Shown piece after piece: positions 49,301 through 54,866 of a stretch of DNA of 64,000 bases (the stretch's first letter is position 1; each line of letters opens with the position of its first letter). The notes under the pieces were generated by a model, which searched no databases, was not told the origin of the DNA, and worked only from the letters and a program-made list of their open reading frames with translations. Position numbers and translations under genes: made by a program. This stretch comes from Owenia fusiformis (taxonomy: Eukaryota > Annelida > Polychaeta > Sabellida > Oweniidae). Location: the NCBI GenBank assembly GCA_903813345.2, contig CAIIXF020000004.1, forward strand, positions 26,043,985 to 26,107,984, read 5' to 3'.

Positions 49301-50157
49301 CAACAACGGCAGCTCCGACGACAACAACAGCAGCACCAACGACAACAACGGCAGCTCCGACGACAACAACGGCAGCCCCGACGACAACAACGGCGGCACC
49401 AACGACAACAACGGCAGCTCCGACGACAACAACGGCAGCCCCGACGACAACAACGGCGGCACCAACGACAACAACGGCAGCACCAACTACAACAACGGCA
49501 GCACCAACAACAACAACGGCAGCACCAACTACAACAACGGCAGCACCAACTACAACAACGGCAGCCCCGACGACAACAACGGCGGCACCAACGACAACAA
49601 CGGCAGCACCAACTACAACAACGGCAGCACCAACGACAACAACGGCAGCCCCGACGACAACAACGGCGGCACCAACGACAACAACGGCAGCACCAACGAC
49701 AACAACGGCAGCACCAACGACAACAACGGCAGCCCCGACGACAACAACAGCAGCCCCGACGACAACAACGGCGGCACCAACGACAACAACGGCAGCACCA
49801 ACCACAACAACGGCAGCACCAACTACAACAACGGCAGCACCAACGACAACAACGGCAGCTCCGACGACAACAACGGCAGCACCAACTACTACCACGGCAG
49901 CACCAACGACAACAACGGCAGCACCAACTACAACAACGGCAGCACCAACAACAACAACGGCAGCACCAACTACAACAACGGCAGCACCAACTACAACAAC
50001 GGCAGCCCCGACGACAACAACAACGGCGGCACCAACGACAACAACGGCAGCACCAACTACAACAACGGCAGCACCAACTACAACAACGGCAGCCCCGACG
50101 ACAACAACGGCGGCACCTACCACAACAACCTTAAGTCCATTAGAGGTAGTTTATTAA
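18876..50157 (+). CDS. Secreted astacin metalloprotease with EGF, CUB, five tandem repeats and mucin tail (13 exons)
   Basis: The exons are 18876-19347, 20568-20691, 23295-23370, 24468-24671, 25161-25293, 28636-28776, 30370-30473, 31043-31170, 32959-33089, 42389-43285, 45217-45540, 47949-48248 and 48788-50157. Every junction is GT-AG and in phase, and the sum is 4,404 nt (1,467 residues plus stop). Residues 1-24 are a signal peptide. FLGD (63-66) is the astacin propeptide switch, and RSRR (134-137) a furin-like site. The zinc site HEIGHSLGFLH is at 230-240 and the Met-turn MHY at 287-289. An EGF-like domain (about 338-380), a CUB domain (about 385-504), five Cys-ended repeats (about 511-1011) and a Thr-rich tail (1012-1459) follow. 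Astacin-EGF-CUB resembles the blastula-protease/tolloid-like group. The repeats and tail suggest a matrix- or mucus-anchored enzyme. Exons 1-9 are very secure; linkage of 10-13 rests on phase and order. The 3' end is uncertain. Confidence 0.82.
19799..19934. repeat. Foldback element, about 57-bp arms
   Basis: The left arm starts ATCCTATGATTTATGAGTGA and the right arm ends with its complement near TAAATCATAGGAT. The loop is about 20 nt. Inserted in the intron-1 tandem repeat. Confidence 0.8.
19943..20219. repeat. MITE with 12-bp TIR ATTCCATAGTTA
   Basis: ATTCCATAGTTA at 19943-19954 is exactly inverted at 20208-20219. The inside contains the perfect palindrome CATACGGCGCCGTATG near 20074. It is adjacent to the foldback at 19799-19934. 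Confidence 0.65.
20568..20691 (+). CDS. Astacin gene exon 2
   Basis: A pyrimidine-rich tract ending TTTGAAG is followed by the exon, which completes Tyr158 and encodes DTIRDGVQAWEDKTCATFQE. This is the conserved astacin helix with the first catalytic-domain Cys (178). It ends AAGCGG|gtaaga in phase 2. The last 19 bp and the donor are repeated in the downstream array. Confidence 0.9.
20673..22126 (+). repeat. About 242-bp tandem array, six units, containing the exon-2 donor
   Basis: Units begin at about 20673, 20914, 21156, 21398, 21645 and 21887. Each contains CCTTCTTTTNAGGAAGCGGG then TAAGAT, so each repeats the 3' edge of exon 2 and its GT donor. The first unit is the real exon edge. Units alternate between two subtypes, giving a higher-order repeat of about 489 bp. 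Each unit also contains ACAGGGTGGGCCAAAAAACG, which resembles a mariner-type terminal repeat. The repeated short open frames are by-products. Confidence 0.9.
22548..22685 (+). repeat. Dispersed repeat, partner at 44622-44742
   Basis: Shared landmarks are TTTTTCTATAG, GACCTGAATCG(C/A)CCTCAAA and ACCATTTGTG. The two copies are in the same orientation. The second is followed by ends of the Helitron-like family seen at 14587, so this may be an internal piece of a relative. Confidence 0.6.
23295..23370 (+). CDS. Astacin gene exon 3
   Basis: Acceptor TTTAATTTCAG. The exon encodes CYSLVGVSSGSSGNRVSLE and PGC, with Cys200 and Cys222, the pair that forms the small disulfide in astacins. It ends TATAT|gtgagc in phase 0, just before the zinc-binding helix. 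Confidence 0.9.
23650..24467 (+). repeat. 134-bp tandem array in intron 3 that resembles the exon-4 acceptor
   Basis: Five TTGCAG-AAAG sites occur at a 134-bp period (CAG at 23747, 23881, 24015, 24149 and 24283). Each is followed by TGATAATACACAAAATAT. The real exon 4 begins with TTGTAG|GAAAGCACGG then TAATACACGAAATAGG, so the array units are decayed relatives of the exon edge. Each unit also contains a second half-unit, TGATAATACATAAAATAT. The last units degrade smoothly into the true acceptor. Confidence 0.85.
24468..24671 (+). CDS. Astacin gene exon 4: zinc site
   Basis: The frame from GAA AGC ACG reads ESTVIHEIGHSLGFLHTQSR and continues PDRD. His230, His234 and His240 are the zinc ligands and Glu231 the general base. 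Astacins normally have Glu directly after the third His; here it is Thr241. The exon also carries the Met-turn (SEMHYSRG). A longer open frame running past 24671 is the intron. Confidence 0.92.
24780..24957. repeat. 178-bp MITE in intron 4
   Basis: The ends CAGGCCCGTAGCCAGG and CCCCCGGCTGCGGGCCTG are inverted copies. The flanks carry TAGCG at 24775-24779 and 24958-24962, a likely 5-bp target duplication. The CAGG start resembles hAT-type ends, but hAT elements make 8-bp duplications, so the superfamily is open. Confidence 0.75.
25161..25293 (+). CDS. Astacin gene exon 5: end of catalytic domain
   Basis: Phase-0 acceptor TTCTTATTAG. The exon encodes TFSIGSPVTNPTM, GNIGSSDGISYIDAKMFN and HYC. 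Cys335 is the partner expected for Cys178. This is the standard astacin C-terminal subdomain. Confidence 0.9.
25294..28100. other. Intron 5, mostly unique AT-rich DNA
   Basis: No exon with correct phase was found. A MITE lies at 27032-27127. Short open frames near 25355 and 27425 lack any recognisable domain and I treat them as chance. Confidence 0.45.
27032..27127. repeat. 96-bp MITE with 20-bp TIRs
   Basis: AGCCCAAACTCCCACAAAAA at 27032-27051 is mirrored at 27108-27127 with one mismatch. Confidence 0.75.
28101..28606. repeat. MITE with mariner-like TIRs
   Basis: CAGGGTGAGCCAAAAAAGG at the left is mirrored by CCTTTTTGGCTCACCCTG at the right, 30 bp before exon 6. The ends resemble Tc1/mariner elements. 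The similar CAGGGTG motif in the exon-2 array suggests a related family. No transposase is encoded. Confidence 0.8.
28636..28776 (+). CDS. Astacin gene exon 6: EGF-like domain
   Basis: Acceptor TTTGGTTAG. It encodes a Cys-rich module (ECPGYSSLYWKDCLHGGYRD then CSVCRCPDGWSGPTCSD) with the C-x-C-x8-C pattern ending an EGF fold. Phase 1 at both ends allows exon shuffling. A Pro/Gly linker follows. Confidence 0.88.
28777..30369. other. Intron 6, with a 56-bp hairpin
   Basis: There is no coding content. The hairpin at about 29902-29957 pairs CTGTCCATTGACATGTTCCC with its complement around a TGCAG loop. A CGGGACACCCTGTA near 29530 looks like a mariner-type end without a partner. Confidence 0.5.
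30370..30473 (+). CDS. Astacin gene exon 7: start of CUB domain
   Basis: It encodes GTCGGEIDVTDSGFLSNPDF and CTWLLK. The C-G-G start and C-x-W are typical of the first half of a CUB domain. Phase 1 in, phase 0 out (AAA|gtagga). Confidence 0.85.
31043..31170 (+). CDS. Astacin gene exon 8: middle of CUB domain
   Basis: Acceptor TGCATCTAG. The exon encodes APAGSQIRINFVEDFGIEY and CSRDWVEIRYYS, matching the CUB strands with F-x-x-F and C-x-x-D-x-V/L-E-I. Ends ACCAAG|gttagt in phase 2. Confidence 0.88.
31171..32958. other. Intron 8, dominated by a minisatellite
   Basis: Apart from the 36-bp minisatellite below there is only AT-rich sequence with no exon-like frame. Confidence 0.5.
31490..32065. 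repeat. 36-bp minisatellite, about 12 clean units plus decayed ones
   Basis: The unit is built from CATAATGACATTTACGCTTA and TAATAGTAGTCACRCT. Because 36 is divisible by three and the unit lacks stops in two frames, long repetitive open frames appear on both strands. They are not genes. The last five units (31940-32065) are diverged. Confidence 0.9.
32959..33089 (+). CDS. Astacin gene exon 9: end of CUB domain
   Basis: Acceptor ATTTTTTCAG. The exon encodes RFCGNTVPTEVIES, LMVLFRANDD and GFKIQYMLV. F-C-G, the L-x-V-x-F-x-x-D strand and G-F-x-x-x-Y are the classic CUB C-terminal signature. The longer open frame past 33089 is intron. Phase 1 out. Confidence 0.9.
33401..33615. repeat. Foldback/MITE, about 60-bp arms
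   Basis: The left arm begins TGAAAATGGATTCTAGCAAT and includes CTCTCCCAC and CTCGATCAAC. The right arm mirrors it (GTTGATCGAGCTC, GTGGGAGAATATTTCTAGAA) with moderate divergence. Confidence 0.7.
33675..33900 (+). repeat. Dispersed repeat, partner at 50890-51210
   Basis: The two copies share TAGCAAACSCGASTWACAAT, AAATGGACGCTG and ATCTCRAAAAGT in the same order. Function unknown. Confidence 0.6.
34218..34434 (+). repeat. 18-bp minisatellite GTGAGTTACATTTTCTCT
   Basis: About 12 units run up to the first Helitron-like unit, some one or two bases shorter or with C/T changes. Confidence 0.85.
34450..42108 (+). mobile_element. Head-to-tail array of five Helitron/Helentron-like elements in intron 9
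   Basis: Unit ends fall at CTAG: 35970-35973, 37366-37369, 38765-38768, 40210-40213 and 42105-42108. This gives units of about 1,524, 1,396, 1,399, 1,445 and 1,895 bp. Each unit ends with ATCTGGAGTC, a hairpin (AAATTGAACTTCGTTCAATTT, or a variant with one base less in the loop), 6-8 nt, and CTAG followed by T. The first unit starts with four copies of the inverted end motif (GACTCCAGAT...ATCTGGAGTC, 34455-34645), and unit 4 has one. The core holds internal repeats around CCGACTTCCGGTTCGGAAGT and a TATCC/TTCC microsatellite. No protein is encoded; the short open frames recur only because the units repeat. Confidence 0.8.
42109..42388. other. End of intron 9, nothing seen
   Basis: Unique AT-rich sequence leading to the exon-10 acceptor CATTTTGTAG. 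Confidence 0.5.
42389..43285 (+). CDS. Astacin gene exon 10: Cys-ended repeats 1-3
   Basis: This 897-bp exon is phase 1 at both ends (acceptor TTTGTAG, donor CCAGTG|gtaagt). It encodes three units of about 90-110 residues, ending at ESQLC, GPEPC and VTAEC. Shared features are a G-x-Y or G-F/Y start (EGIYCI, NGMYTR, MGFFKL), a P-x-Y step (YPVYKQ, TPLYIH), a YLYF or LYR strand, a W-x-I/V-G/S strand (NWVVGP, GWEIST, FWVIGK) and a final W before Cys. I do not recognise a named family. Similar modules occur in secreted invertebrate proteins as far as I recall, but I cannot confirm that here. Confidence 0.8.
43795..44264. repeat. Foldback element with about 100-bp arms
   Basis: The left arm (43795-43893) and right arm (about 44157-44264) are inverted copies. 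The best block is ACAGTCACACATTTGCAAGA against its complement. The 260-bp middle has no coding frame. Confidence 0.85.
44622..44742 (+). repeat. Dispersed repeat, partner at 22548-22685
   Basis: Second copy of the repeat described at 22548, followed by ends of a Helitron-like element. Confidence 0.6.
45217..45540 (+). CDS. Astacin gene exon 11: Cys-ended repeat 4
   Basis: Acceptor CATATTTTAG, donor TAATAC|gtacgt, phase 1 both ends. One repeat unit: RLGLYKLQADEY, NRPAYASIGNTNYLFY, GTWYISGSLG and a final GVGVTC. The module fits the consensus of exon 10 better than repeat 2 does. The open frame continuing past 45540 is intron. Confidence 0.82.
45840..47390 (+). pseudogene. Decayed LINE reverse transcriptase in intron 11
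   Basis: Fragments in shifting frames give LDINKAIGPHMISN (RT start), then after stops DISAAFDSL (motif A region), GVPQGS and GPLLFLLYINDLPDYL (motif B) and FIYADGASIY (motif C with FADD changed to YADG), then HLGFTLDKHLTF. The LPDYL and HKHLGF blocks resemble CR1/Jockey/L2-like LINEs. It is a different lineage from the 5579 element. At least three frameshifts or stops make it dead. Confidence 0.8.
47588..47706. repeat. Foldback element, about 50-bp arms
   Basis: TGATTTGAAGTACAATAAAG at the left is mirrored by a sequence ending CACTTCAAATCA. The loop contains GGAGCGAGACGAAGTCGAGT. Confidence 0.75.
47734..47826. repeat. Foldback element, 26-bp arms
   Basis: TCTGTATTGCTACTGAGA and following CCCC are mirrored at the right by GGGGACAATCTCAGTAGC then AATACAGA. 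Confidence 0.75.
47949..48248 (+). CDS. Astacin gene exon 12: Cys-ended repeat 5
   Basis: I place the acceptor at TATTTTCCAG because only that choice keeps phase 1. The exon encodes CESVQLTSGLAFLEGTYSK, DERPTYKK, EKYIYYLAIYKRWNIGSIIG and DPTMEAACLD. Donor TAGACG|gtaatt, phase 1. It closes the fifth repeat and leads to the Thr-rich exon. Confidence 0.8.
48249..48787. other. Intron 12, nothing firm
   Basis: Unique sequence. A patch at 48380-48480 has a tRNA-like B box on the minus strand (GTATCGAATC) but no complete tRNA fold. Confidence 0.4.
48788..50157 (+). CDS. Astacin gene exon 13: (APTTTTA)n mucin-like tail
   Basis: The acceptor TTGCTACAG joins in phase 1, so the frame is PTTTTAA repeated, not the Gln/Arg-rich or Val/Gly/Ala-rich frames that are also open across it. 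About 64 heptads of 21 bp occur, with few variants (Gln for Pro twice early, one unit with an extra Thr). The frame stays open to LSPLEVVY and a TAA at 50155-50157. Such Thr/Pro tracts are O-glycosylated stalks or gel-forming mucin regions. GAG|gtagtt at 50146 is a possible donor, so the real C terminus may lie further on. Confidence 0.75.
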
Positions 50158-51650
50158 TTTCTAAATAGACAAGTTTCAACATTAGGCATTTTTCTAATTA
50201 CTTTTCTGATTTGTTCAACAGTGCATTTTAATTTCCTTAGGGTCCACAATACATACTGGAGAAATAGTTGCGACATTAATGAAAGATTAGGGAGTTTTCT
50301 ATTTTAAGTTCAGTAATGAAATGGTTAAATTGAAAATTTATTATCCGAAGATATGGATTCCCACTACCTCTCAGTATTTTGCAACTGAGAATTAAAAAGT
50401 TATCAGGAAAAAGAAAAAGAGGTGGATGACTTGTTCTGTGCCGGCTGTTAAGTTAATTAAGACAGTTAAGGATTTAAACCCTTGATTCAGTGCAATTTAT
50501 GCATGCTGAATCATTCCATTTAAGGTGTTTCCACTGGTAATGCAAAGTTTAGGAAACAACGCGAGTAGAATGGCGCAATGCATCAAGCCTAAAAGTTACA
50601 AAATCACTAAATAACATATTTTTAATGCACATTTTTGCAAGGGTCGAGTTGGCAAAGTATCTATTTCAATCTGTCAGTCCAATTATTACCTTGACAACCA
50701 TACTATATACAAAGGCCTTATTGGTTATATAACGGAATGTAGTTAAGTGATATAGCGTGTTCTGATTGGTTTGAATTGAACACACCTCGCTTAGCTATGT
50801 GTGAATCTCTAATATTGGTTTATAATAAGCAAAATTAAAAGTAGTCTTTGAAGCCCTATGACGTGAAGTGTTTGCGCTATGTATCAATAAGGTATGAGGT
50901 TCCATATCCATCCGCCAAAAGGTATGACCCCTAGTATATAGTCAATTTAAAAACTTGTGGTTTTGTTCTAAATAACACCATGATTGGCTTCTAGGGTACC
51001 TAGTATGCCACTATTTGATATCAATATAAAGAGGAGGAGTTCAACTTTCATTTGAATTACGAAAATAGCGATGTAGGTCAAAATAGTTCCGATGTGATCA
51101 CGTTTACTACGCGTTTGCCCGTCATCTCAGAATTGAGAAAATGGTAGCAAACGCGAGTTACAATAAATGGACGCTGATATCTCAAAAAGTAATCTGACTC
51201 CCTATAATTTGATGGAGATCAATTGAACCCTATATGAACAGGTACATTTTGATATATAACACTATGGAGGGTAAACGTTTTATAGTTGATCACGAACGCC
51301 ATATGTGCAAAGTACATGTATTGTTCTGAATTTTCGAATTTGGTGTTGGATTACGGTACTCATACTATAATAATGATGAACAATTTTATGCCAGTAAAAC
51401 AATTATCTGTGATAAAAGTGAGGCAACAGGGAATAATCCAAAAATATCAATAGTCCGCAATTTGCTATGCCTTTAGCATAGCTACTTAAAAACAAATAAA
51501 TTAAAATAAGTGATATGACAGAAATGGACATTTCAACGTTCATATGCAGCGTTATCCTAGCGTCTGGTAATTTTCCTTCAACACAAAAATTAAGAAACCA
51601 TATTAGAGATGTTTCCTCGTAAACATAATTTACATTGCAATTTATATTCA
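50158..51650. other. Non-coding; dispersed repeats
   Basis: A repeat at 50450-50585 has a partner at 58930-59070 (GTTAATTAAG, GATTTAA, CTGAAYCATTCCA, GGTAATGCAAAGTTTA-type blocks). The 50890-51210 segment pairs with 33675-33900. No exon is evident. Confidence 0.5.
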
Positions 51651-51658
51651 GAGATTAC

Positions 51659-51960
51659 GAAGGTTGAGAGAGGCAAGAAAAGCGGCAAGAAAAGCAGCGA
51701 AAGAAGCAAGAAAAGCAGCAAGAAAAGCAGCGAAAGAGGCAGCGAAAGTGGTAAGAAAGGCAAGAAAAGAGGCAAGAAAAGCGGCGCGAAAGGCAAGAAA
51801 AGGCGCTAGAAAAGCGGTGAAAAAAGCAAGAAAGGCTGCGAAAAGGGCAAGGAAAGCAAGAAGGGTAGGACTATTCAATATATCTTTTCTCCTATATTGT
51901 CAATTTTTCAGAGTTGAACAGAATGATTCAAAACACAAATTAACGGCGATGCTTTACTAA
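51659..51960 (+). CDS. Possible Lys/Arg/Ala-rich exon of the astacin gene
   Basis: A TATTCAG acceptor is followed by about 220 bp of GCAAGAAAAGCGGC-type repeats. Joined in phase 0 after GAG|gtagtt of exon 13, the frame reads RLRRLREARKAARKAAKEAR and on to a stop at 51960. In another phase it reads KKSGKKSSER units and stops at 51809. An AAAGTG|gtaaga donor at about 51748 is also available. Either frame gives an extremely basic tail. It could equally be a purine-rich simple repeat with no coding role. Confidence 0.3.
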
Positions 51961-52038
51961 TATTAGTCATCCATGGGGAAATATTCAGTTGACGTAGATA
52001 AACCTTTTTCAGCATACTTTCTAATCAAGCACAATCAT

Positions 52039-53803
52039 TTTTTTTTTATTAAAATTTTCATTCCAAAAAATATAACATATGAACATATAATACATTAAAA
52101 ATATATAAACAATACAGGTACAGAAAAACACTTAACTTTTTTCTAATAAAATATTACAAATTCTTTTTAACATATCAAAATCTATATTGAATTTATTTAG
52201 TAGAAATACACTGTTGTAAGATAAAAGGTCTGATAAAACTTGCTGTCTAAAATTAATTTGTCTGAAGACATCTGGCTTTTCATTAAGGTTTGTCCATCTT
52301 TCATATATTGAATTTGCAACAATAGTTAAAATAATACGAGGGGTGATCCAAAAGTCTTGGACGTCCTGCTCTAATTTTGTTCGTTTTTATTAATAAAATT
52401 ACTTTAAACTTTCCAATAATAAAGACCAACAACCTAACTACTTTGTGTATTAATTTCACGGTGAAATGATATATTTTATGTAGTTTTCTCGATAGTTATT
52501 AATATAGTGGCCCTGCTACCCGGAACGGTATTCGCACATGGCAACTTTCAGCCTTAAATGTTGCTGCTATTTGACTAGTCTTGGTTTTCAAGTCTTGACT
52601 ACTATCCTTCCTTAAATTTTGAATGTTAAACCATGTTAGTTTACTCTCTTTGTTACCAGGCAATCATAATGTCACATATGACAATGGCCGTATATATATG
52701 TCAAGTTCTCAAGAATTGACATCAGACAATCAACCCTCATTCTGGTATCATTTTTGCTCCAAGATGGCTGCTGAAATGCAGAACATGAAAGAAATCAAAG
52801 TGGAACAAAGAATACTACAATATATTTTCACTATCATTGACCTTGAGCAGCTACCATATGCACGATACAGTCTAGATATGGCTCCGTGAGATTTTCTTCC
52901 TTTTCTCCAAGTTGAAAGGAAGGTTGAAAGAAAATGATTTTTACTCATTGGATGAGGTTTAGAGTGGCACTCCAGCAGCATTTGTATCACATAAGCAATG
53001 GCGGTTTCATAAATGGCTTTCATTCATTGGTAAAGCGGTATGAAAAATGTGTTCAAATTCGTGGAAAATATGTTAAAAAGAAGGTCTTTTAAATATGTGA
53101 AGATGATGATGGCAGATGACACTCAGACTGAAAATCGGATATTCTCTCATATCATGACTGGTGTTAGGTTGTGCACCTGAACCTAAAGTATTTGCCATAT
53201 TATAACAGTTGTGACGTGATTTGCTATATTTAAATACCGTTCCAGGTGGCAGGGACCCGGTATCAAAATATATTTAAAAGTAGCTAAAATATATCATTTT
53301 CTGTTACAACTTATACACAAATTTGTTAAGATGTTAATCTTTATTATCTGAAAGTTTCATGTTATTATATTAGAAAATAGCAAAGTTAGAGCGGGGCGTC
53401 CAAGACTTTTGGATCACCCCTCGTATTTCTATTTCTAGTTTTTCTGTCGATTGTGTTAAAACCTACAACAATGTGTTTCCATTGAACATTAAAATTCAAA
53501 ATAACTCCAACATCTTCCCAAATACTTCTAACCTTTTGGCAATCAAAAATAAGATGTTTCGCTGTGTGATTTTCATTACAAAAAATGCAGGTTGAACTTA
53601 TATTTCTGTTCCATTTACTAATCATGTATCCAAAGTATAAACAATTATGAAGAATTTTAGAATTAAAATCAGAACTTTTTTTACATGCCATTTCTTTTAT
53701 TTTTTGCCTGTATATGATTTTGAAATAATTATTTGTATTTTCAAAATTGAACATTGTACTCTAGACATTTTCTAAATTTGATCTCTCGAACTGTTTATTT
53801 CTT
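52039..53803 (-). pseudogene. 5'-truncated LINE, interrupted by a mariner
   Basis: The ends are flanked by a perfect 12-bp direct repeat, AAGCACAATCAT, at 52027-52038 and 53804-53815. Poly(T) directly after the left copy is the poly(A) tail of a minus-strand element. The coding part is the C terminus of a LINE ORF2 (KKSSDFNSKILHNCLYFGYM, then CIFCNENHTAKHLIFDC, a zinc-knuckle-like motif). It resumes left of the mariner with IVANSIYERWTNLNEKPDVF. Its lineage differs from the 5579 element. Confidence 0.85.
52337..53423 (+). mobile_element. Dead mariner-family DNA transposon
   Basis: Terminal inverted repeats of about 30 bp start CGAGGGGTGATCCAAAAGTC and end with its complement. A TA dinucleotide flanks each side (52335-52336, 53424-53425). 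The 1,087-bp body keeps a fragment of transposase around 52840-53090. LPYARYSLDMAP followed by a stop corresponds to the PYSPDLAPxDF block, which carries the third catalytic Asp. Frameshifts and stops follow. It is shorter than the usual 1.3 kb and cannot be functional. It sits inside the LINE at 52039-53803. Confidence 0.88.
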
Positions 53804-53815
53804 AAGCACAATCAT

Positions 53816-54866
53816 AGAGTTAAAAGCAAACAAAAAAGACGAGACTATTATAAAACCCGCGGGCGCCGGCCGATAAATGTGAATCGGCCGATATCCGATG
53901 AGTTGGGGTGAGAAAAATTTAGGAAGACATCGGCAACTTATCTGTCCGCGGTAAAAAGCTCCTACCAATCGACTATGGTGCCAAAAGTGGCTCAAAATTC
54001 AATTTAGTTTTACATTTGACAAGCTTTAGAAATTAGAAACATATTCAAACGTCAAATAAGAAATTTGTATCAGAGAGATTTGTATCAAATTAAAAAAGAT
54101 CTGAAATCAAAGCAATTTTTTCAGAAACATTAAAAGGAAAAATAAATTTAAAGTAAATGTTAAGAACTTCAAATAAGAATAACGTATGTCGAATAAGAAA
54201 AATAATAATGTTAAATGCATTGTGTTCTATAGTTCAAAGTAAAAAGTACATGACATCAAACCAACTTTTATGTACAAACTTTTATTCATTTTTCATATTT
54301 GAACGTTTCATTTTGGTATTTGATATATACATATTTCTTATTCGAACTTTTCATTTTTCTATTCAAACTGTTCGTCAATTCTTCAATTTATGTCGCACAT
54401 ACGCATTACATCAATATTTCATTTTTGGAGCGGTAAAGGTAAGACAAAGCACTAGATTTTCTCTCATTTTTCTGAATTCTCGTACATTTAATGGTATATT
54501 AATCGTGAAAAGCATGCTTGTAAATATACAACTATCACAAGTAGGATTTTCCGAGTCACCATTATTGTATTTGTGAATGGATCCGCATGGGGCGTACTAA
54601 TAATATATAATATCATCACGGAACGCATGCGCAGACTCGAGAATGCCGAACTGTTTGAATATAAATTGAGCTTGAGATTGTCGATTTCTTAGTTCGAACA
54701 TGGGCATTCAACTTTTGTAACATTTTGGTTCGAACATTTTATTCGAAATTTTGAAATACGAGTTATCAAACATAGAATTGAAAAAATCGGACAAAATTGT
54801 AATAGTTTGAATTGATAAGTGATATTCAAATAGCAAAATTGAAATATCAAATTATAATGTGTTGAT
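53816..54866. other. Non-coding, no gene seen
   Basis: AT-rich with scattered TTCGAAC/GTTCGAA words. The open frame near 54157 is Phe/Ile-rich and has no recognisable domain. Confidence 0.45.

Noticed and set aside
48725-50134. A 469-residue Gln/Arg/His-rich plus-strand frame and a 460-residue Val/Gly/Ala minus-strand frame
   Set aside because: Both are shadows of the 21-bp repeat of the Thr-rich exon. The splice phase from exon 12 and the domain order support only the P-T-T-T-T-A-A frame.
54157-54576. 139-residue open frame as a membrane protein gene
   Set aside because: It is Phe/Ile-rich by base composition only, has no recognisable domain, and lies in AT-rich sequence where such runs occur by chance.
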